Source of the DNA: Strobilurus pachycystidiatus
Taxonomy: Eukaryota; Basidiomycota; Agaricomycetes; Agaricales; Physalacriaceae
Length of the DNA: 64,000 nt
Reading direction: 5' to 3'
NCBI GenBank assembly: GCA_019915135.1
Contig: JAHLMK010000001.1
Location: 4,340,001-4,404,000, forward strand
Shown here: positions 21,113-31,474 of the stretch, piece by piece
Numbering within the stretch: the stretch's first letter is position 1
How the letters are laid out: the number at the start of each line of letters is the position of its first letter
The notes under the pieces: model-generated
Seen by the model: only the letters and a program-made list of their open reading frames with translations
The model's database searches: none
What the model was told of the DNA's origin: nothing
Made by a program: the position numbers and the translations under genes

Positions 21113-24100
21113 ATGCTACAGAGCGCGTTACGCGCGTCTCGAGGATTGCGACAGCGACAGCAAGTCAGATTGTTATCGGATGCAGCACAGGTGCGGGTCC
21201 CTTGTTATTGCTTTGTCGACCAAGTTCAACAGGGTTTCTCTAGACAAATGTTGGCTGTGTATTCGTTGACTCCGTCTTCCCAATCAAACTTGGAAAACTG
21301 GAGTAAGCATTCAGACAGCGGGCTGCTTGCTGTGTACTCATCAAGCATCTAGCTTTCGTCCGTATATCGGTGACCTCCGTGAAGAAGTCCTCTTGAAAGT
21401 GATCAACCGCCGCCTTGCTACCGTCAAGGCTCACGGTTTCACCATCACATCTGTGGAACGACATCCCAAGGACGGCGGAGTCTTTGTCAAGTTTGAATAC
21501 AGCGCTAGCGACGACGCTGATGCCCTTCGTACAATTGAGGACGAGCTGAGACAGAGACTCATTGAAGATGGAGCACTCCCGTCATGGCTCGGCACACATG
21601 CAGGTCAGGTTTGGCTTGTCAAGGGTACACCATGGCAAGAGGCAAGTGTCATACTTGCTCTCTTGCACTTCTAATGAACCCGCGACAGGATATAAAAGAC
21701 AGACACGCGTCGCCCATCCTCAAAGTATCCTTTGAAGGCCCAGACCTCCACGAGGAAACCTTATATGCACTCTTACGCGTAAGCATTGCCTCTACTGTGA
21801 CGCATTTCAGTCTCAAGCATCTTCCAGCCATATGGCATCATTAAAGACCTCGCAGAACCGAAACCAGGATCTGCCGGCACTCCTCGTTCATCGATGGTCA
21901 CATTCACGAGAGTGCATTCGGCCGCAATAGCGCGCAATGTCTTGCACGGTCTCCAAGTCCCATCTGGATCCAATAATGCAATTACGAGGCTACACACAGT
22001 CTACGTGGACGATGATCCAATCCAAAGCCACACAATACGAGACTGGCTAGCCGGTCACCCTAAAATCGCACTTCCTATCATCCTAACCCTCCTTGGAACC
22101 CTGACATACGCAATATTCGACCCCATACGCTCTTTGATGATACAAGGCAAAATCGAGGAATGGTTTGATTTCCGAGGTACATTTTTGCCTCGTAACAACA
22201 ACGTGCTCTCAAACCTCACTCAGAGAACGCAATCTATCAATGGCTCAGAGCAAACACTTACGACCGCATATACACCGAGACCAGCGCCTCTGTGTCGGAC
22301 ACTGACGTTTGGAAGGAGCGCGAGGATGCCGAGGAAGCAGTTCGGACTTATTTGCATGACATGCCCTGTAAGCAACCAGCTCACATTCCCACCACTCTGA
22401 AAGTGTTCATTTCCTTTCAGCTTCCATAGCTTTTGTTCATGGACCCCAAGGAAGCGGAAAGTCCACCATGCTGCAGACGGTCTTGCGTGATACAGACCGG
22501 TAAGACAGATACCTTCTAGTTCCAGGACCTTTCCCTAAAACAGTTGCCAGGAAAACTTTGATAGTTGATTGTCGTCCCTTACTGAAGGCACCATCTGATT
22601 CGTCAATTGTTTCTGGCCTCGCAGGCCAGACAGGTTATTGGCCTGTCTTCTCATTCCTCACCTCTGCCAGCCATCTGGTTGACCTCGCTAGCGTCGGTCT
22701 AATCGGCCAGAAAGGTATGCAGATTCTGTAAACACTCCTGTAACAACTCTAAACTCCTTTTAGCCGGATTCAGCAGCTCGTTGTCTGACCAACTACATGA
22801 TATTCTCTCAGTGACGACCGACGCCCTGAAGAACGTCAGCTCCTCTCACCGTAGCGCCATCCGCAAGCAGATGCAACAGGCCGAAAGAGAGAAAGTGCGT
22901 GAAGCACAGCACGCTCGGCGGAGAAGACGCATCGAGGACGGGACCTGGCACGACGGTCGTTTGGATTGCGTCGCCGGTAACGGTGCGATGAGCGAGCTTG
23001 GGGTCGGTGATGAGCTGTTTGGAGACGATTTTGCCTTGGGCTCGGACGATACAAGGAGCAAGCAGGATGAGGAGAAGAGGCAACAGAGTGCCGAGGACGC
23101 TGAAGCGGTTGAGAGTCTGCCCATTGTCATGATTCGGAATTATGCATCGAAGGGAGGAGGGGCGAGTAAGGAAGAGCTTCTGGCGGTCATCGCTCAATGG
23201 GCAGCCAATTTGGCTGAGAGCCAGGTCTGTGATCTTACGACAAAAGTCGATTCATTTCTCCTGCCTCATGCTTAACAGATTGCCCATGTTATCGTCGTGA
23301 GCGACAATCGAGAAAACATGAAGCGCTTGACCAAAGGTGAGGATAAGCTCTCTTTGATCTACGACTTGGCTTATGTGAATTCAGCACTTCCTACGAAACC
23401 ACTAAACATTATCGGTCTGGATGACGCGGACTCGAGCAGCGCTCTTGCCTTTGTACGGCAGAAGCTCAAGGACAGTGACATGGATGTCAGTTTCTCGCGC
23501 GAGCAGACGAGCTACATTGAACGTCTTGGCGGAAGGGCGAGCGATCTAGAAAGTGTCAGTTATTCCACCTTTCTGTGACCTCATACCACTAACGTTCTTG
23601 GTTCTAGCTCATCCACAAGATGCGTGGCGGCCAGGGTGTCGAGGAAGCGGTAGAGGACATCATATTTCGCGGTGTTGGCGAGATCCAGAAGAACGCGTTC
23701 GGGGATGATGCAGAGGATGCGAAGAATCTTCCCTGGACTCGGGAACAGGTTTGGATTGTGTTTAAGAAGCTTGCGAGTCAGCCAGAGGTAAGAGATCGAT
23801 ACAACAATTGGCGTAGACTCTAATTCGTCGGTTCCAGATATCATACTCAGAAACTCTACTGGACTTCCCTTTCAAGGGAGACGAGAGTCCGTTGCGCAGT
23901 ATGGAGCAAGCTGAGTTGATATCTATGGGAATGCACAATGGTATGTCTGCGTATACCTCACTGGCCCACGCTTAACCACGTCACAACAACAGGTCGTCCA
24001 TCAACAATCCGACCGGGAAAACCGGTCTTCCGATACGTCTTCCAGCGGTTAGCTCGAGGTCAGTCTCGCTGGTCATCGGATGCGGCACCGTTATAACTTA

Positions 24101-24390
24101 GCATTCCTCCTCCAGACCCGATCTTCCAGGCAACTCAGGATCTGGCGTTCAACGAGAAAGTCATCGCTGGCGCTGATAGCAACGTTAAGGCCTACGAGGA
24201 AGAGCTGATGAAGCTCAAAGACATGGGTGCTGATACTAGTTTTTGGACTGCCCTTGGGATGTCATCAGTCTTGTCGCAGCGGGCGAAGTATCTGTTAGAT
24301 AAGATCAAAGCGGCTCAAAGCAAGATAGAGGGGCTGGAGAGGAAGAATGCGGCGTTGAAGAAGACACTGGCGAATCCGTCGACTAGGTAG
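21113..24390 (+). CDS. YME2: Mitochondrial escape protein 2 homologue
   Basis: Starts MLQSALRASRGLRQRQQVRL, an Arg-rich, acid-free presequence for mitochondria. The matrix part includes an RRM-like region (PILKVSFEGPDLHEETLYAL, SMVTFTRVHSAAIARNVLHG). A transmembrane helix follows (ALPIILTLLGTLTYAIF). The intermembrane-space part has a P-loop (FVHGPQGSGKSTMLQTV), a DCRPLL strand, a charged insert rich in E and Q, the strand AHVIVVSDN and a C-terminal coiled coil (AAQSKIEGLERKNAALKKT). This order is that of Yme2/Prp12, an inner-membrane protein linked to mtDNA nucleoids and escape of mtDNA to the nucleus. More than ten introns. The first (42 nt after ...SDAAQ) is stopless and a multiple of three. 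The exact acceptor of intron 2 (CATCAAG or CATCTAG) was chosen by frame. Confidence 0.9.
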
Positions 24391-24748
24391 AGGGTAAAAG
24401 TTATTCGATGTTATCTTTGCATCATCTGGCACGTGGAAATTCACGTATACTACCTTAGTTAACTGTTACTCGCCATGATCTATCGACTCATGAGTGCTGA
24501 CAGTCGACAGTTCCGCGGTCTCGTACTGGCCTGAGACATGAGCTTGAGCAATGAGCAGAACCTCAGGAGCTCCTGAGCACTGTTGACTGTCTCCTGCAGT
24601 CAGCCCATTGCCCTCGCCGCTTGGTTGTCAGGCTCAGTCGACTCGGGAAGGCTCTGGGAGTCTAGATCTTCGCCGAGTCCACTCACTGGTAGGGTCGTGG
24701 GGGTAACCTATGTTTCCCCCCGAAAACGGTTTGACTCGGTAACTTGCC

Positions 24749-24770
24749 GGTTTGGAACCGGTTCCAAACC
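24749..24770. repeat. Perfect 22-bp palindrome GGTTTGGAACC/GGTTCCAAACC
   Basis: The 22 bases read identically on both strands with no spacer. The half GGTTTGGAACC recurs almost intact at about 24794-24804. Such symmetric sites are typical of dimeric DNA-binding proteins, or the sequence could extrude as a hairpin. Its neighbours (3' of YME2, 5' of a tRNA) do not say which. Confidence 0.9.
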
Positions 24771-24821
24771 TCGGAGGCTGATCATGAGAAGGTAGGTTTG
24801 GAACCCGTCACATGATATTCT

Positions 24822-24827
24822 CACGTG
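24822..24827. promoter_or_regulatory. CACGTG E-box-like site
   Basis: CACGTG flanked by TCACGTGATG, with a similar CACATGAT 13 bp before it. This is the class of site bound by bHLH factors such as Cbf1/Pho4/SREBP-type proteins. Function is inferred only from the motif. Confidence 0.35.
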
Positions 24828-25069
24828 ATGCGTCAGCGGGAGCCTCGGAGGTGGCAGACGTGTATGTGGCGTAGGATATGTACCTGGACCTCCTTGTTCC
24901 TTGTGAAAGACAAAGATAGACCTCAGTCCAGACTCCAGAGTCAGAGTTACTGTCGAGGGCTACTGCTGTGACTAAGTTGCTGGCGCTCGCACGACGCACT
25001 GCGCAGTCACCAGTGCGGCGTGCGCGCCTCGACCGCTAAAAACTCAAAAAGCCGTCCGATTCTGACTTA

Positions 25070-25144
25070 TGGACACATTGGGAATTGAACCCAACACCTC
25101 CCGCATGCTAAGCGGGCGTGATAAACCAACTACACCATGTGCCC
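25070..25144 (-). tRNA. tRNA-Ala (anticodon AGC)
   Basis: Read on the minus strand the molecule folds as a standard cloverleaf: acceptor GGGCACA/TGTGTCC (one G-T pair), a D-arm with GTG/CAC, anticodon stem CCCGC/GCGGG closing the loop TTAGCAT, a five-base variable loop and T-arm TTGGG/CCCAA around TTCAATT. The anticodon AGC decodes GCU (and GCC as inosine). The discriminator base is A (25070). No intron. T-runs follow within about 30 nt (forward A-runs near 25038-25051), fitting Pol III termination. Confidence 0.93.
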
Positions 25145-25453
25145 GACATAAAAATTCGGTTACAATCAATCCTCAACTGTGTAGAGTTCCTGCCTGCGGA
25201 AGAAGGGAAGATGCAGATTGGAGTCACAAACGCGTGACCCATTGTGACACCGGCTCTTGAACGTAAACACTACGTAAACAATGGACAATGCACGCTGACC
25301 GAACAATGGGCCATCAATAACTGGGTCGACTATAAATTCTAGGCTGCTTGCAAGATAAGTACTTCTTCCATTCTGCTGTGCGGATCCACTTGATTGACGA
25401 CCACAACCTCTCCGCTCTACCTTACGCTCTCTCTTCCTCACGAACCCTTTGAA
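25145..25453. other. Promoter region of the next gene
   Basis: Contains TATAAAT at 25331-25337, about 120 nt before the chosen ATG at 25454. No other feature was seen. Confidence 0.45.
25331..25337 (+). promoter_or_regulatory. TATA box candidate
   Basis: TATAAAT followed by a plausible leader of about 90 nt to the ATG at 25454. It supports the start being there rather than in an upstream exon. Confidence 0.45.
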
Positions 25454-26263
25454 ATGCACGCCTCTGCCGCCTCATCCATCATCTCCTTCCTTACAGACTC
25501 CCTTGTCCCATTCCATGACCCCGCATTTTTACATGCCGCTCGTCTCCACCTTCGTATATCCTTGCCGGTATACTTTGCCTTTTCGTCAGAGCTGTGTCTC
25601 TCCCCCAGTACCGCTCCTCCTTCGGCCATCTCCCAGGTGCCATTAGACTTCTCTCGATGGATGTTGTTGCTCGGAAACCAATCCATTACCATCGTTGCCT
25701 CGTCGACCGAGGTCAAGGCCGTTTTTGCCAGCCGGACTGTGACCCTTTGGAGAGAGGATGGAGAGGAGGACTTGCAGGAGAACAACATTCCTTTCATTGC
25801 TCGGGGGATCAAAGGCACCGCAGAAATGGCAGCTCACCGCTCCGCCATTCACGTTCCTTCCCTCCCACTGCTCCCACAGGTTGCGATGTCTGACTACGAC
25901 TCTTCCTCGTCCTCATCGTCTGACGTAGATTCAAATGATGGGAACGTTTCTGAGGACTCTATGACATCTGTCTCCTCCGCACGGTCACAATACTCTGTAT
26001 CCAAGAGCGAGACGCCGTACATGCCCCGCGCTCCTTCCGCACAGACCTACATTTACCAAGGTGGAAAAACCAGTGTTGTGACCGGAGGTGTCATGCTTGG
26101 CAGCCCTTCCAAGAAGCCTGCACCGCTCGCACCCAAGCAGACATCCTGCTCCAAGCCATCCCTTCACGACACGCCGTTCAGTCCCGCAAAACGTACGGCG
26201 TCTCGCGCCTCTCGTCGCGTTCTTCTTGGCCCTGAAAGTAGCAATTGGCGCCAACGCGATTGA
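25454..26263 (+). CDS. Uncharacterised protein, possibly BTG/Tob-like
   Basis: A single frame of 269 residues from the first in-frame ATG. The N-terminal 120 residues begin ASSIISFLTDSLVPFHDP, continue with LHLRISLPVYFAFSSELCLS and DFSRWMLLLGNQSITIVASS and end near VTLWRED. The order (helix pair, LCLSP strand, aromatic W, later VxV and VTLW) is reminiscent of fungal anti-proliferative (BTG/Tob) domains, but conserved boxes are too weak for me to be confident. The C-terminal half is Ser-rich and disordered (a run of eight serines, then basic SPSKKPAPLAPKQ and PAKRTASRASRR). BTG/Tob proteins recruit the CCR4-NOT deadenylase, a role that would fit but is inference only. Confidence 0.55.
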   Translation: MHASAASSIISFLTDSLVPFHDPAFLHAARLHLRISLPVYFAFSSELCLSPSTAPPSAISQVPLDFSRWMLLLGNQSITIVASSTEVKAVFASRTVTLWREDGEEDLQENNIPFIARGIKGTAEMAAHRSAIHVPSLPLLPQVAMSDYDSSSSSSSDVDSNDGNVSEDSMTSVSSARSQYSVSKSETPYMPRAPSAQTYIYQGGKTSVVTGGVMLGSPSKKPAPLAPKQTSCSKPSLHDTPFSPAKRTASRASRRVLLGPESSNWRQRD

Positions 26264-26827
26264 TGACCCATCTCATTGTATTTCTAGACTTACGCTTGCC
26301 CATCCATATCTGAGTACAAGAGACTCATAGACTTAGTTTAATCACTCTAACAACTTCCGCGTGCGGATTCTCGTTACTTATGTATCATTCTCTCATGTTT
26401 CTGCTGTCTGTAGCTATACTGTACATAGTCTCAAATTCTCAATCACTCATGTGATGCTCAACAGGACTTTGCGATTGGTGAGACGCTCGAGAAATCATCG
26501 ACAGCTGCAATGATAGCTGATAGCCACGTCGACATGCTTTCGGTCGTTGGACCGACGCTATAGGCCTTGCTGCTGACGATGGTCGGGCATACGGGAATCG
26601 GGCCGGGATTCCGAGTACCCGCGCCCATTTCTCCAGCATCGACGGCGATTACATATCTGGGCGCGCTTCTCCCAAACCAATACACCTGGACTCTGATAGC
26701 GCAAACCAAATCAAGGTATGCAATACTGTTACTGCCGGAAGCAAGTGTCACTGGCCGACGCTGGGTTGTGATCAACGTAATCGGCCTTGCTTCATACTTA
26801 CCACCATCCCCACTCGTCCCCATCGAT
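26264..26827. other. Intergenic region upstream of the 5'-nucleotidase gene
   Basis: An open frame runs in phase with the next gene from 26567, but its residues have no family counterpart and the conserved domain begins right at the Met at 26828. I therefore see leader and promoter only. Confidence 0.45.
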
Positions 26828-29506
26828 ATGCCCGTACTGCACATTACCCACTGGAACGACGTCTACCGCGTCGCACCCCAAAAAGTCGCCCCTACATCGA
26901 AGGAAACCATCGATGTCACGCAGTTCAATGCTCTGCTCAACGACATCAGAGAGACGTGGCCGACGCTGCCAGACGGGACGAGAGATGGGCTTTCCTTGTT
27001 CTCCGGGGATCTGTTCTCGCCCAGTGTGGAAAGCTCGGTGACTCGCGGCAGTCATATGGTACGGGATACGCGTCGTTCTGTCGCTCGTGTGAGGTGTCTG
27101 ATCCGCGCAGGTCCCAGTCATGAATGAAATTGCCCCAGACGTGTCGCTCACTGGTGCGGTTCTCCTAGCGCTTTTGTCCAATCAAATCAACTGAGCTCTG
27201 TTATGCTCATCAGGAAATCACGACTTTGACTTCGGTACGGATATCGATCTACCCACTGGCATCAATGAGACTCTGAACAACCTGAAACCCCGTCCTTAGG
27301 ATACCCACACTTGACCAAACTCATCAAGGACACGACATTCGTACGATCGACTCTCTCCCGTGATTTGTCTCACCGTCTCAAATAGCCTTGGGTTTTGAGC
27401 AACATCATCGACACCAGGACGTCCCAAGTCCCCGATCACTTGCACGAGTTCTACGTATTCGAAAAGGCTGGTATCCGTGTTGGTATCATTGGACTCGTTG
27501 AGAAGTCGGTCCCACATCGATCCCATTGACACGAAGCGGGACTCATTCCGATGACAGAGAATGGATCGGCACTGTCGCAACATGGCCCGTGGAATTCGAG
27601 TACCAGGACATGAAAGAGATCGGCATGTCACTTTCAAAACGTCTCCGAGATCCACAAGGAGAGTACAAATGCGATCTAATTATTGCTCTTACACATTCAC
27701 GGCAAGTGATATGCGAATATGAAGTCACATTTGAGCGCTTATTGCGCACACACCTAGCGTTCCAAATGTGTGTGACGTCTTCATCAAATATGAACAAGCT
27801 AATCTAGAATGGTAGGACATCACTCTCGCCAAAGACCTACTTGCATACTCGCCTTCCTACCAAGAAGACCACCCTGTTGCGGCAGAACATGGTGCAGATC
27901 TACTTCTAGGCGGTCATGATCACCTCTACTACGCTAGTAAAGGCTGCAGTCAATGGGAAGGGTATGATGTCTCGGAGGAAGTTCTTGGCGCAGAGGATGA
28001 CCACGGCGACGTCCTTGTCGTCAAAAGTGGCACCGATTTCCGAGATCTGAGCGAGATAGACCTGGAGCTAGAGCCCACGCCGGGTGGAAGTGTTCGTAGA
28101 ATGATCATCAAGAGCATAAAGGGTGGGCAAAGCGGCTAACTTCTCATCCATAGTTCTGATCCTCGAGCTTCACAGGAAAACGCCACACGGTACAACCGGG
28201 TTCCAGGTCATCGGAAAAGCTTGGCAAGATATTGGAGAAGCTTTTATCTTCAGTATCAGATACTCTCAAGGCACCTGTATGTCAGAGCACCGTCCCAATA
28301 GACGTCCGCTCGCAATTTATACGCACTGCCGAGGTCTGTTTCGCGATTTCTGACGTGTGACTGACTCGTGAGGCTCACCTGTCACCTTTAGTCGGCGGCG
28401 GGCAATTGGTTCGCAGATGTCATCCGCCACGCATACGACGACTGTCTCTGTGTCGATGGCAGTGGGTCCGACGCCGTCTTCATCTGCGCCGGCACTTTAC
28501 GCGGCGACTCGATGTATGGGCCAGGTATCCTCACCCGCTATCCTTTGTGTTGTCGAGTCTTTCTGACAAGCTTGCGCAGGATATATCACTCTTGGTGATA
28601 TACTGGAAATCCTTCCGTTTGAGGATCCCATCGTCGTTCTGGAGCTTGATGGAGAGGCGATATGGGACGCACTGGAGGCTTCATTGGAGACCTGGCCGGC
28701 ACAGGAAGGGTGAGCTTTCTTGGTCAATTTATCATGGCCACGCGCTGACGCGACTCTGGCGTCAGACGATTCCCTGTCATCTCAGGCATGCGAGTCTCCT
28801 GGGACTCAAGCCGCAAGCCCGGAGACAGAGTCTTGGGCGTATGGTTGTCCAAGGAAGTCGAAGACAGCGTTTTCGATGGGAGCAGCGGACGTTCCACCCC
28901 GCGGCTAGTCGATGCTCAGCCTATCGAGCGCACCAAGGAGGGGAGGAAGTATAAAGTGGTTACGCGAGAGTACATGGCGCAAGGCCATGATGGTTTCTTG
29001 GCTTTGAAAGGGCATAAGTATCTGGTGGATGACGAGGTTGGTCAGTTGATGAGCAGCTTGGTGAGGAAGTACCTCATGGGTATGTTCCATTCGGCCTTCC
29101 TCATCGACGTGCATTGTTGACATTCATGAATACAGGAACCCAATTCGTCAACAAGATGGTCCGCCTCACCGACCATCCCAAGCACGATGACCTGCACCAC
29201 GCTACGAAGCAGGCCATATCGCGCGAGGAGGCGAGTCGCAAGCACTATAAAAATGATGTCCACACGCGCGCGGTGGCGCACTGGAAACACGCCGTCGAGC
29301 TGCTGCATATGAAGAGACGGTCGAAGGTACACTACCAGGGTGGGTTTGAGGTTGGTATGAGGGAGCATATGAGCACTGTCGATGCGTTCGACGGGCAGCA
29401 TACGCGGACTGGGAAGTCGGAGGATAAGGAGCCGCACCATGATGATGATTTGCTGGTTATCAGTCCGGCGGTCGATAATCGGCTGAAGGATGAGGGGAGA
29501 GATTAG
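26828..29506 (+). CDS. 5'-nucleotidase-family metallophosphoesterase
   Basis: Starts MPVLHITHWNDVYRVAP, the first metal-binding block. Next come LSLFSGDLFSPS (GD block), SLTGNHDFDFG (NHD block), LIIALTHSR and LLLGGHDHLYY (GHDH block), so the calcineurin-like active site is complete. After about residue 360 the 5'-nucleotidase C-terminal domain follows (AAGNWFADVIRHAYDDCLCV, FICAGTLRGDS, YITLGDILEILPFEDPIVVL, MAQGHDGFLALKG). The last 130 residues are a charged His/Glu/Lys-rich extension. No signal peptide is visible, so an intracellular phosphatase of nucleotides or related phosphoesters is likely. At least ten introns. The one starting at 27702 has a GC donor (GCAAGT), and the next exon (CGTTCCAAAT) is only about ten bases long. 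Confidence 0.88.
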
Positions 29507-29761
29507 GATATGTAGTAAACGGAACGTACAGAACAGATCTTAACTGTACGTCACTGTGACTTGTATACTAACATATACGTTAATCAGACGTTGACAGAAA
29601 CCTTAGACCAGGCCTGACTCACTGGCAGCCAAAACAGCCAATATGATAACACATAGTTCATCCAACTTCATTCTCTACACGATCTCTGTCACCTCGAACT
29701 ACAAGAAGGTACTAATTGGCATTCTGGAAATCCGTACATACGCTAAAACTTCGACGATTAT
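29507..29761. other. Convergent 3' intergenic region
   Basis: Short 3' space between the 5'-nucleotidase and tautomerase genes. Nothing else is seen. Confidence 0.4.
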
Positions 29762-30342
29762 TCAATAGGGAACAGCCTTGTTCTCCTTCACCCAAAGATC
29801 TTGCGCCTCTTTGTTCCCGGTGGCATGCGGTGGAATCAGGCCGTTTTCGCGCCACAGATTAGCCTACGATGAACCCCGTAAGTACATTTCGAGCAACGAG
29901 GGATGCGCTCAAACTCACATCTCCATCAGCAACCGCAACTTCCCAATCCAAGCCTCGGTCCTTCGTGAATGGCTTGATTGTTTCCTCGTACATGTCCAAA
30001 AACTTGGCCTTATGCAGGTTGGGGTCTGCATGACTATGAAGAGGGTGGTGGCGTTCAGTTTATTGCGAACGTCCTGATGATGTACTAAACTGTGTTGACT
30101 TACTCCGAGAATTGACGAGCTAGGTGATCCACAAGGATGCGCACAAACTGCTTTGTCCTCTTCCCTCCCACAAAGAAATCCTCCTCTTTCACGTCGATGA
30201 AGAGGACAACCACATAGAAGGCAGGGAGACCTGGGCCAGGCACCAACTTATGTGTGTAGATTCTAGTGATTGCCTCTGCGATCTTCGCCTTGTCGTCGGC
30301 GGAGTAGAGGCCGGGAGGGACGTAGAAACGATGAAGAGGCAT
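29762..30342 (-). CDS. Tautomerase, cis-CaaD-like (tautomerase_3 family)
   Basis: Starts MPLHRFYVPPGLYSADDKAK at 30342. After Met removal Pro1 is N-terminal, as required for catalysis in the tautomerase superfamily. Later blocks fit cis-3-chloroacrylate dehalogenase-like proteins: FYVVVLFIDVKEEDFFVGGK, an Arg-containing segment FVRILVDHLARQFSD, then FLDMYEETIKPFTKDRGLDW and a C-terminus ENGLIPPHATG, LWVKENKAVPY. About 150 residues in three exons. The first intron (after ...QFS) is about 70 nt and ends CTTCATAG; the second follows ...VADGD. Family members in fungi are of unknown physiological substrate. Whether the two catalytic arginines and the Glu are all kept needs an alignment. Confidence 0.85.
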
Positions 30343-30705
30343 GATGTTAATGAGGTTGCAGCTGGTGTGGCAGTGAAGGGAGTTGAGAAGTCGCTTTTTG
30401 ATATTGAGTGTTTATGAGGTTGCGCTTCCTTTTATTCGTTCTGGATAGGGTTACTCAATGTGAGAGTTCAACCGAGCCCGATGCTTGTTGACATTGGCTG
30501 AGCAAGCGCGTTCGGTTATGCTTATTGCGCTGTGTGATGCCCCCGAACTTGGATGACAATAAAGCTCGGCCTTCAAGCTTCACTCTACCGGACTACAGTA
30601 TCTCACCCGACTTTAGTAGACTCTGATGAGTACGCAACTAATGGTAACGATGAGCAATTTGATTAATGACATGTACATACTTTATATTTACTTTTCTTTC
30701 AGAGT
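30343..30705. other. Intergenic region
   Basis: Promoter of the tautomerase gene and 3' region of the next minus-strand gene. AT-rich near 30680-30700. No gene seen. Confidence 0.4.
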
Positions 30706-31351
30706 TCAGAGAGGCACAAGCGCTTTGGGAGGCGGGTCTCCCGTCAATGAACGAGTATAGTGCCAAAACAAGCCGACGCTGCTCCCAATGCCTGCACCTC
30801 CAAGCACCACTACAGACATATTTTTAGCGACAGCAAGAGATATATGTGGCGCAACTAACTGTTCACAATATGGGCACGCTTCCAGAATATGGCGGGGACA
30901 ATAACGCCACATAGAATAGATCCAAGAACAGAATGGTCCTCGGCGCGTATACGGTCGGTCTTGTGGGAGTTAAAGGTATGGCTAACGGCGATTAGAGGGG
31001 CTTACGTCGTAAGTCGCGCGAATTCTTTGTTTCCGGACGTGTTCTGGACTGGAGAAGCTGTAACGAACGTAGCCAAAAGCACCTCCTGCCAGAGTTCCTA
31101 ATGGATGTCCTTAGAATAAATCGGGAAGCCGAGACAGTGTGTGTACCTCCAGCACCGCCTATCCAAGTGGCGCGAAGTAGCCGGTTCACAGAGAAACTAC
31201 TCCGCCCATAACGCGACAGTGTGAAGGCTGCGTAGGCGGGCGGCACAAGAAACGAGAAGAGGTGATAGCCAGAGACCATTGCCTTTCGAACAAGGAACTC
31301 AGTGTCGGCAGCGTGGGCAGCAGCCGTGTCTAGCATTTCTTCGTCTGACAT
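30706..31351 (-). CDS. Small uncharacterised membrane protein
   Basis: Starts MSDEEMLDTAAAHAADTEFL at 31351. Four exons. Hydrophobic segments include GYHLFSFLVPPAYAAFTLSR, a glycine-rich one after intron 1 (HPLGTLAGGAFGYVRYSF), SVLGSILCGVIVPAIFWKR and MVLGGAGIGSSVGLFWHYTR; it ends PPPKALVPL. Small glycine-zipper-like helices of this kind are common in mitochondrial inner-membrane proteins, but I recognise no family. Its start is only 123 bp from the start of the divergent acidic protein gene, so the two share a promoter region. Confidence 0.65.
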
Positions 31352-31474
31352 GACGGAGGCAGGAGCAAGAGTGGAGGCGTGACCTGGCCCGTGCGCGGCA
31401 TATATCTGAGAAGTTTAGGTAAGCGCTCTCTCTTTCAAAGACTTCCACCAGCCTCACCCAAAACTTGAGCCACG
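31352..31474. promoter_or_regulatory. 123-bp divergent promoter
   Basis: The two coding starts (minus 31351, plus 31475) are 123 bp apart, so both core promoters must overlap. It contains TATAT near 31398 but no standard TATA box in either direction. Confidence 0.5.

Larger units (their letters stand above)
24391..25069. other. Intergenic region with palindrome and E-box
   Basis: No gene is seen. The stretch holds a perfect 22-bp palindrome at 24749-24770, a related half-site at 24794-24803 and a CACGTG at 24822-24827. Short T-runs read on the minus strand near 25038-25051 may serve as the Pol III terminator of the tRNA. Confidence 0.6.

Noticed and set aside
26567..26827. N-terminal extension of the 5'-nucleotidase
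   Set aside because: The family begins at the LHITHWND block right after the Met at 26828; the upstream residues have no counterpart.
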